From Candidatus Obscuribacterales bacterium (GTDB lineage Bacteria; Cyanobacteriota; Vampirovibrionia; Obscuribacterales; Obscuribacteraceae): a stretch of 64,000 bases of DNA. Under the pieces are notes generated by a model. The model was given only the letters and a program-made list of their open reading frames with translations. It made no database searches and was not told the DNA's origin. Position numbers and translations under genes: made by a program. The stretch spans positions 62,001 through 126,000 of the forward strand of contig JAIELX010000020.1 of NCBI GenBank assembly GCA_019752635.1, read 5' to 3'. Of the stretch, positions 28,221 to 36,825 are shown one piece after another (position 1 is the stretch's first letter; each line of letters opens with the position of its first letter).

Positions 28221-28280
28221 AACAAAAACTCCAGCGACCGGCGCTGGAGCAGACACGTCTTGACGTCTTCTGCACCAGCG
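28221..28280 (-). promoter_or_regulatory. Predicted transcription attenuator in the ileS leader
   Basis: Read on the minus strand, CTCCAGCG (28242-28249) and CGCTGGAG (28229-28236) form a perfect 8-bp hairpin with a CCGGT loop. It is followed by TTTTTGTT, a standard terminator about 30 nt before the ileS ATG. The 5' arm of that hairpin is also the 3' arm of a larger one. CGCTGGTGCAGA (28269-28280) pairs 11 of 12 with TCTGCTCCAGCG (28242-28253), and an inner ACGTC/GACGT stem extends it. The two folds exclude each other, as in terminator/antiterminator switches of amino-acid genes. A T-box is possible (TTGAACCGCTGG is loosely T-box-like), but Stem I is not clear to me. Confidence 0.7.
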
Positions 28281-28677
28281 GTTCAACTGCTAATAATAAT
28301 TATCCGAACGAGCATTATTGCCCCGGGGCGAAGTTCTTGAGGATCACCAGATAAATATTAGACCTAAAAGGACCCCAAACGGTCAACAGTTAAGCCCCTT
28401 CCCATTAATGATTCTTATATAGTTCGCCGAATTGAATTTCTTAGTCTAGACACAGGGGGCAGCCTTTGATCGGGAAAATGCCATCGAAAGCCAACAGTGG
28501 GTGTTCTCAAGACTATCGAGCTTCGGTCCTGCAGCGAGCTCCTTCGGCCCGAGCCCTTGCACGATGTTGCGTACGACTGGCACGGATGAATCACGTTAGT
28601 ACTGGCCGCCAAGTCGGTGCCACCACCGGCGGAGTTGGCGCGCCGCATCAACGACCTCAATTTCGATTTAGGGCTTC
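28281..28677. other. Intergenic region upstream of ileS; no gene seen
   Basis: On the minus strand, TTGACC (28381-28386) and TAATAT (28355-28360) may form an ileS promoter, though the 20-nt spacing is long. Transcription from there would give a leader of about 150 nt before ileS. The stretch 28440-28677 has no protein-like frame. It includes a nested stem near 28607-28640 (CGCCAA/TTGGCG) that may end the membrane-protein transcript. Confidence 0.35.
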
Positions 28678-29355
28678 CTAGCCTAAAAGACCGGTGCGTG
28701 TGCGGTAAATTTTTGCCAGAGTCAGGTCGAAGAAAGCCGTTACTGCCGGTGTCAACGCAAGACCTACAAATGGTACGTAGCTTGCGATCATATTGGTGAG
28801 GCCGTAGATAACTCCCCACAGGCAGATCTGCCAGGCGTAGCCGGTGACCATATCGTTACTTTTAATACAAGCCTCAATGGGACCCAGTCCTTCGTCAATC
28901 ACCAGGAATGGAGCGAACGCTGTTCTGACTGCTACGTAAATGCCCGGGACAATCAGGAAACAGGTGCCAAGCCCTGTGGCCAAACCGATGAGGGTACAAC
29001 AGAGAAGGAAATTGACGAACCAGGGCATCGCTTCGCGCATATCAGCAATGCTTGCACGCTGACCATCCACTATTTTCAGCAAAATGCGAGTCCAGCCTAC
29101 CCGAAAGAGATTGTAACCCGCAGCGAACAGAACCATAGCAACGATGGTAAGCGGAATGAATATAAATATCTTGCTATCGCCAGCCATGAGCGCGACGAGG
29201 AACGCAACGATGCCCACGGGAATTCCGATAACCAAGAACGGAACATAGAGCATGAGGCAGCAGCCTCCCATCAGAATCGCGATGTTCTCTTTGAAAGGCG
29301 TTACTGTTTCTTTCAAAACGGCAACGACGCCATCCTGTTGGGTCAGCTGGTTCAT
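28678..29355 (-). CDS. Integral membrane protein, about six helices (DUF975/GPDPase-membrane-like)
   Basis: The 225-aa product is mostly hydrophobic, with helices near 25-60, 62-90, 112-135, 137-150, 170-190 and 195-215. The central segment FLIVPGIYVAVRTAFAPFL followed by VIDEGLGPIEACIKSNDMV is the pattern seen in membrane domains of the DUF975/glycerophosphodiesterase-membrane group, where a VPG.Y turn precedes a DE....A...S..L segment. These proteins have no defined activity. There is no signal peptide beyond the first helix. The ATG follows AGGAGGAAT. It is transcribed alone, leftward toward the ileS upstream region. Confidence 0.8.
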   Translation of the reverse strand: MNQLTQQDGVVAVLKETVTPFKENIAILMGGCCLMLYVPFLVIGIPVGIVAFLVALMAGDSKIFIFIPLTIVAMVLFAAGYNLFRVGWTRILLKIVDGQRASIADMREAMPWFVNFLLCCTLIGLATGLGTCFLIVPGIYVAVRTAFAPFLVIDEGLGPIEACIKSNDMVTGYAWQICLWGVIYGLTNMIASYVPFVGLALTPAVTAFFDLTLAKIYRTRTGLLG

Positions 29356-29558
29356 AATTCCTCCTGCTTGATCAATCTGAAATCATACTAACCTATTGCA
29401 AGGCTTCGCACCATTACGACCTGTTATCGCGAGGCTGTGCTTTTCTCGCCTCTAAGGCCTCATACCCGCCTCGGAGGGCGGGAAAACAGATTCGTATTTT
29501 CAACCTTGCACCGTATCAGACGGCCGCTAAGATCGGGTGATGCGTATGGGTAGGGGCG

Positions 29559-31547
29559 ATGTGGCAAGGCTTAACAACCACCGGTGCTCTCAGCGGTGCA
29601 CGAAACAGTGTCTCGCGTCTTCTGGCGTCCGGATCATCGTGGGTCGGTTCGCTGGGCGATAAGCTGAGAACTTTTGTCGAACCTGCCAATTCAGACGATT
29701 TTTGCGTGGAGGCTCGCCAAAATCAAGAGGAGCGATCGAGGCGAATCCTGCTGCACTTGTTGGCCCGAAGCGGACGATTTGATGAACTTCTGGAGATTGC
29801 TGAAACCACTGAGATTGCGGACGAAGCAATGTGGGTCGTTATGGAGATTGTGGCTGAGAAGCCTGAATCCATGGCTTCCTGCCTGGTGCGGCTCGGGCAC
29901 GGTGATTCATTGGCTACGGTTCCTGCAATAACGGCGCTGTTTAACGAGAAGTTGAGCGACAGAATGGTGCCCTTGTTCGCAAGCCGCCTGAAGTCCGGTG
30001 AAATGCTCACATTGATTGCAAACGGACGAGCAAAGGCATTTTCGGTAGTCGACTTATTCGGCGCCTTGGAACGTTGTGGTGTCAAAGTTGACTCAGTGGC
30101 TCACTTCGATCAAATTTGGGACTGTCTTAGTTCGGAGCCACAGCGCCAGTATGACTTGCTCGCTGAAGTATTCGGCGACTCAGCACCGGGTGGATTTCGC
30201 TATGTACCGGAACCAAATCTGGTGCCAGTGGAAGCGAAATTGCGAGCGCTGGAAATTCTGCTTGCGGTCCGCCCTCCCGGCTATATACGCACCTTGTGGT
30301 ATGCAAGCCGCAGCGAAGACGATGTTACAGCTTGGAACGCCACTGTTGCACTGATGGATTACTGGCAATCGGAAAGCGGCAAAGTGCCTGAGCTGCTGGA
30401 GCCCTTCAGCATGCTTGATACTTCGCTTCTGTATTTCTTGTGCCAAATGAGTGCTGCTTTTCAATGGAGCGGACCGGCTGGAGTTAGCGAACTGCACAAG
30501 CAGTTGTGTGACGACAAGGCGGAAATTGAGAGGCTCGATCCGGAGTCGCAGCGCAGCCTCGGTTTACAAGATCGCATTGAGCGTATTCAAGAACAGCTGA
30601 TTGAAATCACCGAGCGCAGAGTTGAAAGTCTTCAGCCGTTGATAGACACCATTACTCGTTATATGAATTTGCCCCATGCAAAGCTGGTGGCCAGTGATAC
30701 TGATGCCTGCGCCGCTTATGCGATCGGGTTTGGCACCGTCTTATTCAGTCGTCGCGTGCTATTTGATGACAGACCGCTGTCCGAGGATTTTATGGCTTCC
30801 GTGCTGCACGAGCTGTTGCACATGGAGCAAGATGTTTTGATGATTCGGATGATTGCCGATGACCTGAATCTGAAGTTCGGTCAGCATGCGCGCCTGCTCA
30901 AGCCCCTGTTCGAGCGATATTGTGCGCTAATGGGTTATGCTCCCGACAGTATTTTCCTGCTGGAAGTACTCAGACGGCGAGCCGACCTGCCATTGACTCA
31001 ACTCGAACGCGTCAGAGCTGAACGTATTTCAGAAGCTGCTCGAGAATGCAGCGCAAATACTGCGGAGCTGGAGCGCATCGGTGAGCGATTGGAACGGATT
31101 GGAGCATCCTATTTCGAATTGAAAAACGGGTCATACGACCAGTTCTTGCTTGAGTTTCTGCGGGATGATGTGAGCCCGGGATCCTTGTTTCAAAATGGTC
31201 GTGTACCGGGCATCCTCTTGCAGGAGATCCAGAGTTGCAGGCAAGACGTTCGCGAACTTGTCGGGGCTACCGCAGGAGACTTGCCGGGGAAGCAGGATGC
31301 CATTGCGCGTGCGCAGGAACTTTGGCTGTCGGATGCGCAGAGTCCGGTTAATGACATAGTCGATCGGCTCAAGACCGTGTTGATGCAGGTACTTAACGAA
31401 GAGTGGCGTAGTCTGGAGCGCCGCAATTCGGACCTCCGCCGTGCCGGGTACCATGAAGCAGAGGCCTATGAGATCTCAGATCGCGTCGAAGTAATCGTCA
31501 AGGCGATACGCAAGAACTGGTACTCTTACGATGAAACCGAAGGGTGA
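29559..31547 (+). CDS. Large helical protein with a HELLH zinc-peptidase-like motif, 662 aa
   Basis: I do not recognise the family. Residues 60-330 look like a HEAT/TPR-type helical solenoid (LLARSGRFDELLEIAETTE, CLVRLGHGDSLATVPA). Residues 370-460 resemble a minimal metallopeptidase core. ACAAYAIGFGTVLFSRRVLF precedes SVLHELLHMEQDVL, where His417, Glu418 and His421 form HExxH; a third ligand is not certain. The C-terminal 180 residues are charged and coiled-coil-like (AELERIGERLERIGASYFEL). No signal peptide is seen, so it may act in the cytoplasm. The ATG at 29559 has a weak GGGG site. It has no operon partner. Confidence 0.75.
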   Translation: MWQGLTTTGALSGARNSVSRLLASGSSWVGSLGDKLRTFVEPANSDDFCVEARQNQEERSRRILLHLLARSGRFDELLEIAETTEIADEAMWVVMEIVAEKPESMASCLVRLGHGDSLATVPAITALFNEKLSDRMVPLFASRLKSGEMLTLIANGRAKAFSVVDLFGALERCGVKVDSVAHFDQIWDCLSSEPQRQYDLLAEVFGDSAPGGFRYVPEPNLVPVEAKLRALEILLAVRPPGYIRTLWYASRSEDDVTAWNATVALMDYWQSESGKVPELLEPFSMLDTSLLYFLCQMSAAFQWSGPAGVSELHKQLCDDKAEIERLDPESQRSLGLQDRIERIQEQLIEITERRVESLQPLIDTITRYMNLPHAKLVASDTDACAAYAIGFGTVLFSRRVLFDDRPLSEDFMASVLHELLHMEQDVLMIRMIADDLNLKFGQHARLLKPLFERYCALMGYAPDSIFLLEVLRRRADLPLTQLERVRAERISEAARECSANTAELERIGERLERIGASYFELKNGSYDQFLLEFLRDDVSPGSLFQNGRVPGILLQEIQSCRQDVRELVGATAGDLPGKQDAIARAQELWLSDAQSPVNDIVDRLKTVLMQVLNEEWRSLERRNSDLRRAGYHEAEAYEISDRVEVIVKAIRKNWYSYDETEG

Positions 31548-31798
31548 TCAATCGGAAACGGGTGGGGGGCGTTTAATCATTCATTCCCGATTCCAGCGCG
31601 CGCTCACGATCGCCTTTCATTGCCCCTGCCGTCAGGCTATTATGGGAATGGGACTCCGGAAATCGCACGAGTTATAGCTTCCTGACGCCTGGAATCGCTT
31701 GCCACCACCGGAACCTTGCGGTTCTGTGCCAGGCGCGAGCGATGGGACCGCTGCGCGCGACACCATTGGCGGTATCGTTGCCGGACTCGACAGGGTGC

Positions 31799-32509
31799 CT
31801 AACTATCAGAGTCTTGACGAACCAGTAGCAGTCCTTCCCTCAGAGCCTTCACCGCTGCCTGTGTTCGATCCGATACTGCAAGTTTTTCCATAATGTGACG
31901 CATGTGCGTCTTGACTGTTTCGTTGCTGATGAACAATTTCTCGGCCATCTTCTGATTACTCAGACCTGTTACCAACAGTTCAAGGACTTCGTGTTCTCTG
32001 TCGGACAATGCGAACTTGTCACGTTTCTTTCCGGAATGTGCAGGCATCGGTTTTGATTGTTGTTTGTCCGGAATTACGGTGCTAGCTCTGAGCACGCGTT
32101 TGGCAATTGCAGAATCGAGCCACGCTGCTCCTTGATTGACCGTACGAATGGCTGTAGCCAGATTCTCGGGGCTTGCGTCCTTGAGGCAGTAACCATCCGC
32201 GCCCGAAGCCAAAGCCCCGAACACATCATCGTCGTGATCGTGGTTGGTCAAAATTAGAACCTTAGTCGCAGGCAGCACTTCTTTCATCTTCTTGGTCGCT
32301 TCGATGCCGTCCATAACGGGCATTCCAACGTCCATAACAACAACGTTTGGTCTCAGATCCTTTACTTGCTGAAGAGCAATCTCTCCGTTTTCTGCTTCGC
32401 CAACAAGAACGAGGTCTGAAAAACGCTCAATTATCACCGTCAATCCGATTCTGGTGGTTAGTTGATCTTCTGCGATCAACACAGAGATTTTCGACTCTTC
32501 TATTGGCAT
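31799..32509 (-). CDS. NarL/FixJ-family response regulator paired with a hybrid kinase
   Basis: The start is the ATG at 32509 (MPIEESKIS), with CAGGAG 8 nt upstream; it overlaps the last codons of the kinase gene by about 10 bp. The receiver has acidic Glu14-Asp15, phospho-acceptor Asp60 in VVVMDVGMP, Thr near 88 (LILTNHD) and Lys110 (YCLKDAS). The C-terminal LuxR HTH has LSDREHEVLELLVTGLSNQK and TVKTHMRHIMEKLAVSDRTQ. Overlap with the kinase gene points to translational coupling and a dedicated pair. The kinase ends in its own Hpt domain, which could hand phosphate to Asp60. Target genes are unknown. Confidence 0.94.
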   Translation of the reverse strand: MPIEESKISVLIAEDQLTTRIGLTVIIERFSDLVLVGEAENGEIALQQVKDLRPNVVVMDVGMPVMDGIEATKKMKEVLPATKVLILTNHDHDDDVFGALASGADGYCLKDASPENLATAIRTVNQGAAWLDSAIAKRVLRASTVIPDKQQSKPMPAHSGKKRDKFALSDREHEVLELLVTGLSNQKMAEKLFISNETVKTHMRHIMEKLAVSDRTQAAVKALREGLLLVRQDSDS

Positions 32510-35271
32510 TTTAGAAACTCCTGAACTTCGGTCATCTCTCTCTCCAGGCGTCTGATTAGACCTGAGATTTCGCGCCACGTTCCTTCTCTGGCCGCTGATT
32601 CCAGATTGACACAGGTGGCTCGCATTTTTGTCGCAAAAATAGCTCCGCAAATGCTTTTGAATCCATGTAGTACTTGTAAAAACTCAGTATTCTCTTTGTC
32701 TGAATACGCTCTTCTCAGGTTGCTGAGATCCCGGGGAGCATCTTGCAAGAATTGGTTCAATAGCTTTTGACCGGACTCTCGGTATCGCGCACGAAGGGCT
32801 CTTAGATCGACTGGCGGCTCGTCAACTTTCTCTGATCCCTGTTTGGGAGGAAGCCAGGCGTCGAGCATCCTTCGCAATTGATCCGGGTCTACAGGTTTTG
32901 TAATGTAGTCGTCCATGCCTGCGGACAGGCAGCGTTCGCGGTCGCCGCCCATTGCGTGCGCCGTCATGGCGATGATTGGAATGTGACGTCCGGTCAGGAG
33001 CTCAGCTTTGCGTATGGCCTGTGTGGTAGAGAAACCGTCTAACTCCGGCATTTGACAGTCCATCAAAATCAAATCATAGTCGGTCTTAGAAAGCGCCTCC
33101 AGCGCCTCGGTACCATTTCCGGCAACGTGAGACGCAAAACCCATTTCGTCTAAGTAGAGTTGCGCTACCTGTTGATTGATTGGATAGTCCTCTGCAATCA
33201 AAATCAGCTCATCACGCGCAACCACTTGATTCGCCTTCTTTAGTCGGATGTCCGCAGCGGTGCTACTCATGATTGTCTCTCCACCGCCACAAACGCTGAC
33301 AATGGAGTCGAGCAGGTGGGAGCGTCGGACAGGCTTTGTTAGATAGGCCTTGAAACCAGATGCAATCGCCTGAGTTCCCAGACCCGGAGCATCGAACGCC
33401 GTCAACAAAACTAGTTTCGTGTTAGCAATTGCGGGGTCGGTTAGAATTTCAGACGCTAGTTCCAGTGCATTCTGGTCTGGAAGTACATAATCTATGATGG
33501 CGAGCCTGAAGCGATCTTCGTCTAAATATCCTCGACGCAGCGAGCTTAGAGCCTCCTTTGCGGAACTCACCGTATCAGCTTTCATACCCCACGACAGGAC
33601 GTAGTTGTGCAGAATCTGGCTGGACTGGCTCTCGTCATCGACTATCAGCACCCGTACCTCGCGAAGTTCCTCTCGAAGATTTACACCTGCCGATTCTCCT
33701 CTGGTCTCTAGCGGAACAACAAACCAAAATGTCGACCCGACACCTAAAGTACTGTCAACTCCGATTGTGCCGTTCATCAGTTGCACGAGGCGTTTGCAAA
33801 TACTCAGTCCCAGTCCGGTACCTCCAAACCTGCGACTTATCGATCCGTCGGCCTGTACGAACGGCTTAAACAATTTTGCCTGTTGTTCTTCAGTGATACC
33901 GATTCCCTGGTCGGTGATTGCGAATCGCACATGAGCAATGCCCTCGCTGGAAGATTCCAAAGTGGCACGAACCACAACTTCACCATGCTCGGAAAACTTG
34001 ATGGCGTTTGAGGCAAGGTTAATGAGTACTTGTCGAATTCTCTCGGGGTCACCACGAAGTTGACTCGGCATCGAAGGTTCAATGTGAGCCATCAAAGACA
34101 GTCTCTTGCCGCGAGCGGAAGGCGCGAGCAATTCGCATGTGCTCTCAACGATGCGCACGGGATCAAAATCGACGGAATCCAGCTCTAGTCGACCCGCTTC
34201 GATCTTACTGAAGTCTAGAATGTCATTAATAACGGTAAGAAGAGCGTTTGCGCCGTCGCGGATGTTATTGGCGTACTGATACTGCCGTTCCTCAAGATTG
34301 GTTCTGAGCAAAACATTGCACATACCTATAATGGCGTTCATCGGGGTTCTTATTTCATGGCTCATGTTTGCCACGAATTCCGACTTCATTTTTGATGCTG
34401 CTTGAGCTTGATCTCTAGCTTCTGCCAATTCTCTCGTGCGCTCGTTTACGCGAATTTCCAACTCTTCTTTGGCTTTCAACAACGCTTCTTCGGAGCGGCG
34501 ACGCTCGGTGATGTCGACAATAGAGGCCAGTACGAACTGTCCTGCCTCTGTGGTTATTGGATTTAAGCCAATCTCTACAGGAAACTCGGTCCCGTCCTTC
34601 TTGGCGCCGTAAAGATCTCTTCCTGCGCCCATGGCGCGTGCCTTTGGATCGGCGAAGAACTTTGCCCTCTGCGCGGGGTGATTTGGACGAAATTTTTCAG
34701 GCACGATAACTTCTATCTTCTGTCCAATCAGTTCTTCGCGAGTGTAGGCGAACAGCCGCTCGACTTGGGCATTAATCAGCACGATTACTCCGTGCTGATC
34801 CACCATGATCATTCCGCTTGGCGAAGCCTCAACCACCAGGCGCAGTCTTTCTTCTGCGCGCTTGCGCTCCGTAATGTCGACGATAGAAGCTAAAACAAAC
34901 GGTTGCCCTTCGGCCTCTATGGGGTTCAATCCAATCTCTACGGGAATCTGCGTACCGTCTTTTCGCAATCCGAAAAGATCTCTGGCAACCCCCATGGACC
35001 TTACGGTCGGATTTTTGGTAAAGGACTCGCGATAGACCGGATGTTTCGTGCGAGCAGATTCCGGTACGAGAATCTCAATGGGATTGCCAAGCAATTCTTC
35101 GCGGGAATAGCCGAAGAGCCTTTCTATTTGTGAGTTGACCAACGTGATCCTGCCGCAGTTGTCAATCATGATCATGCCGCTGGGAGAGGCTTCAATCACT
35201 AAACGCAGGCGATCCTCACCACTGGCGAAGGGCTTAATCGGTGGTTGAAGTTCCTTCTCATCGTCCGACAT
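32500..35271 (-). CDS. Hybrid histidine kinase, PAS-PAS-HisKA-HATPase-REC-REC-Hpt
   Basis: A 923-aa soluble phosphorelay kinase with no membrane helix. Two very similar PAS domains (about 20-140 and 142-265) each begin RLRLV.EASPSGMIM and end ASIVDITER. The phospho-accepting His is about residue 305 in NMSHEIRTPMNAI. The ATPase domain has NLASNAIKFSEHGE, DQGIGI and RFGGTGLGLSI. REC1 (about 540-660) has its Asp in LAIIDYVLPD and REC2 (about 687-805) in LILMDCQMPELDG. An Hpt-like end has its His near 869 in VLHGFKSICGA. The ATG at 35271 lacks a clear ribosome site; a TTG at 35340 is an alternative start. The NarL-type gene overlaps its 3' end. Confidence 0.95.
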   Translation of the reverse strand: MSDDEKELQPPIKPFASGEDRLRLVIEASPSGMIMIDNCGRITLVNSQIERLFGYSREELLGNPIEILVPESARTKHPVYRESFTKNPTVRSMGVARDLFGLRKDGTQIPVEIGLNPIEAEGQPFVLASIVDITERKRAEERLRLVVEASPSGMIMVDQHGVIVLINAQVERLFAYTREELIGQKIEVIVPEKFRPNHPAQRAKFFADPKARAMGAGRDLYGAKKDGTEFPVEIGLNPITTEAGQFVLASIVDITERRRSEEALLKAKEELEIRVNERTRELAEARDQAQAASKMKSEFVANMSHEIRTPMNAIIGMCNVLLRTNLEERQYQYANNIRDGANALLTVINDILDFSKIEAGRLELDSVDFDPVRIVESTCELLAPSARGKRLSLMAHIEPSMPSQLRGDPERIRQVLINLASNAIKFSEHGEVVVRATLESSSEGIAHVRFAITDQGIGITEEQQAKLFKPFVQADGSISRRFGGTGLGLSICKRLVQLMNGTIGVDSTLGVGSTFWFVVPLETRGESAGVNLREELREVRVLIVDDESQSSQILHNYVLSWGMKADTVSSAKEALSSLRRGYLDEDRFRLAIIDYVLPDQNALELASEILTDPAIANTKLVLLTAFDAPGLGTQAIASGFKAYLTKPVRRSHLLDSIVSVCGGGETIMSSTAADIRLKKANQVVARDELILIAEDYPINQQVAQLYLDEMGFASHVAGNGTEALEALSKTDYDLILMDCQMPELDGFSTTQAIRKAELLTGRHIPIIAMTAHAMGGDRERCLSAGMDDYITKPVDPDQLRRMLDAWLPPKQGSEKVDEPPVDLRALRARYRESGQKLLNQFLQDAPRDLSNLRRAYSDKENTEFLQVLHGFKSICGAIFATKMRATCVNLESAAREGTWREISGLIRRLEREMTEVQEFLKCQ

Positions 35272-35486
35272 GGGAGTTGATTTCGTGCACGAAGCATTCG
35301 CTGGCTCTTGAGTTCGAGCTTTAGTACCTATGGCAAACAAACAAATTAAGGCAAAAGACTAATTACTAACAGGTAAGTCAGCAAAAAGTGACAATAGCAT
35401 GTTCTGTTCGTTGTAGCATTCTTTTCGGACAAATTACACAGTTCTTAGGCGCAGGGACAACTTTAGAAACTAGCGAGTTTGCTAGT

Positions 35487-36257
35487 TCATTGCACAATGC
35501 AGGGTGGAAGCTGAACGACAAACTCAGTTGTGCGCTGCACCAGCGCCGAATGAACCGCCTGATTTCGGGTGACAAGGCCCAGCTGCACGAACAGGTCAAA
35601 CTGCGCTGTGCGAACTTCGGCTTTGAAAAGGTTCAGGCGCTCGTGCCACACGGAATAGCTGCCGAGCTTGCCGTCACGACGGCGAAAGTATCCGACCAAG
35701 GGATGCGTTAGAACTTCCGATGTCTCATCGGCTGATTTGAAACCGTCGAGAGTGCCTGCCGGTATTACCGACGGGAGCAGTTCCAGTTTTGCGTTTGCTT
35801 TGCCGGAGGACGTTTCAAGTTTGTATTCAGTACAGACTGAACCGTTCCAAGTTGTATTGAATTGCATCTGCGCCGCGTGCCAGGGCAGTTGCCAGATGTG
35901 TCGAGGAATGTTCACCAATGGGGTTGCTAATGACGTGCCGAAAAACCACACACAGCGCTTCCCTCGGTATTTTACATAGGCTCTGTAGTTGGTTTGCCCA
36001 AATGCGAATCGCGCCCAAGTGGCGCAGGCAAAGCGAAAGTCCAAATCGCGAAACGGCACCGCGGACACGAAGGCTGTCCGACTGCCGTCGGCAAGAGTGA
36101 ACACGTCCGGTTCGAAGCCGGGAGGCAGATATTGTGCCAAAGCCGTTGGTTCGACCGCGTAAGTGATGATGGCAAAGTCTGCCAGCGTAGTCACCACGTC
36201 GCACCACTTGTACGGCGGTCGCGGCACTGAGAATGGATCGACTCCTCTAGTTTCCAT
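35487..36257 (-). CDS. DUF2071 (YqjF-like) family protein
   Basis: The 256-aa protein fits DUF2071, a family related in fold to acetoacetate decarboxylase but without an assigned reaction. Recognisable sections are PRPPYKWCDVVTTLADFAII, the (L/Y)LPPGFEPDVFTLADGSRTAF strand, SAVPFRDLDFRF, and NYRAYVKYRGKRCVWFFGTS, in the order usual for the family. The end carries a TTEFVVQLPPC segment. I chose the ATG at 36257 because AAGGTG lies upstream and the family similarity begins just after it; a TTG at 36368 would add 37 residues that do not look conserved. It is leftward with no operon partner. Confidence 0.85.
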   Translation of the reverse strand: METRGVDPFSVPRPPYKWCDVVTTLADFAIITYAVEPTALAQYLPPGFEPDVFTLADGSRTAFVSAVPFRDLDFRFACATWARFAFGQTNYRAYVKYRGKRCVWFFGTSLATPLVNIPRHIWQLPWHAAQMQFNTTWNGSVCTEYKLETSSGKANAKLELLPSVIPAGTLDGFKSADETSEVLTHPLVGYFRRRDGKLGSYSVWHERLNLFKAEVRTAQFDLFVQLGLVTRNQAVHSALVQRTTEFVVQLPPCIVQ

Positions 36258-36354
36258 GCGGTTCGTCGCACCTTGTGGATTCGAGCGAATTTTGGCAGCT
36301 TCCGACCCTTCTGTCCAGAATTTGGTCAGGATCTGGTCAGGATAGGTCTCTATA

Positions 36355-36621
36355 ATGAGGTTACTCAAGCGGATGGAACCAATGAGAAACTACCGTGCGA
36401 TTTTGGCTTCATTCCTTTCGTCTTTACTGGCTGTCCTTCGGCGTATTTGTCCGTCAATTGCAGCTGCGATTTGCAAGGACATGGATAGGGTTGTAATGGC
36501 AAGGCTCCAGACCGACAGACCTCCTACCTCACGCCGCAAGCCCACCGCAGCCACAGCGAAAATTACTACGGAACGGCAGTTAGAGCGTTTGAATCAGAAT
36601 CGCGCTCGAAGAATGAAATAG
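36355..36621 (+). CDS. Possible small basic protein, up to 88 aa (doubtful)
   Basis: An open frame with three possible ATG starts (36355, 36373, 36382) encodes a hydrophobic segment YRAILASFLSSLLAVLRRI and a very basic C-terminus rich in Arg, Thr and Ala. No good ribosome site precedes any start, and a TATAAT lies exactly at 36351-36356, which argues for a promoter there. It could be a small membrane-bound basic peptide or chance. Nothing else is seen between 36622 and the AAGGGAG of the next gene. Confidence 0.25.
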   Translation: MRLLKRMEPMRNYRAILASFLSSLLAVLRRICPSIAAAICKDMDRVVMARLQTDRPPTSRRKPTAATAKITTERQLERLNQNRARRMK

Positions 36622-36825
36622 TTGGAGCAATTGCAGTTACGCAGACTCCTCACCGTGTTCTACACAAATCCACAGTGATTTTCGCATAGCTGTGCAAACA
36701 AGTTTGCGCGACTCTCCATCGATTTGGAGCACCGCGGAAACTAGTATCAATTCACAGAGCGGCGAACGCAACACAAAACCAGCACCTGCGACACGGGATG
36801 CTTGCGAGGAAAGGGAGTATTTATC

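Noticed and set aside
28415..28819. Minus-strand frame of 134 codons overlapping the membrane-protein gene
   Set aside because: It overlaps a clear membrane protein in another frame and is Arg/Ser rich in the manner of a shadow frame.
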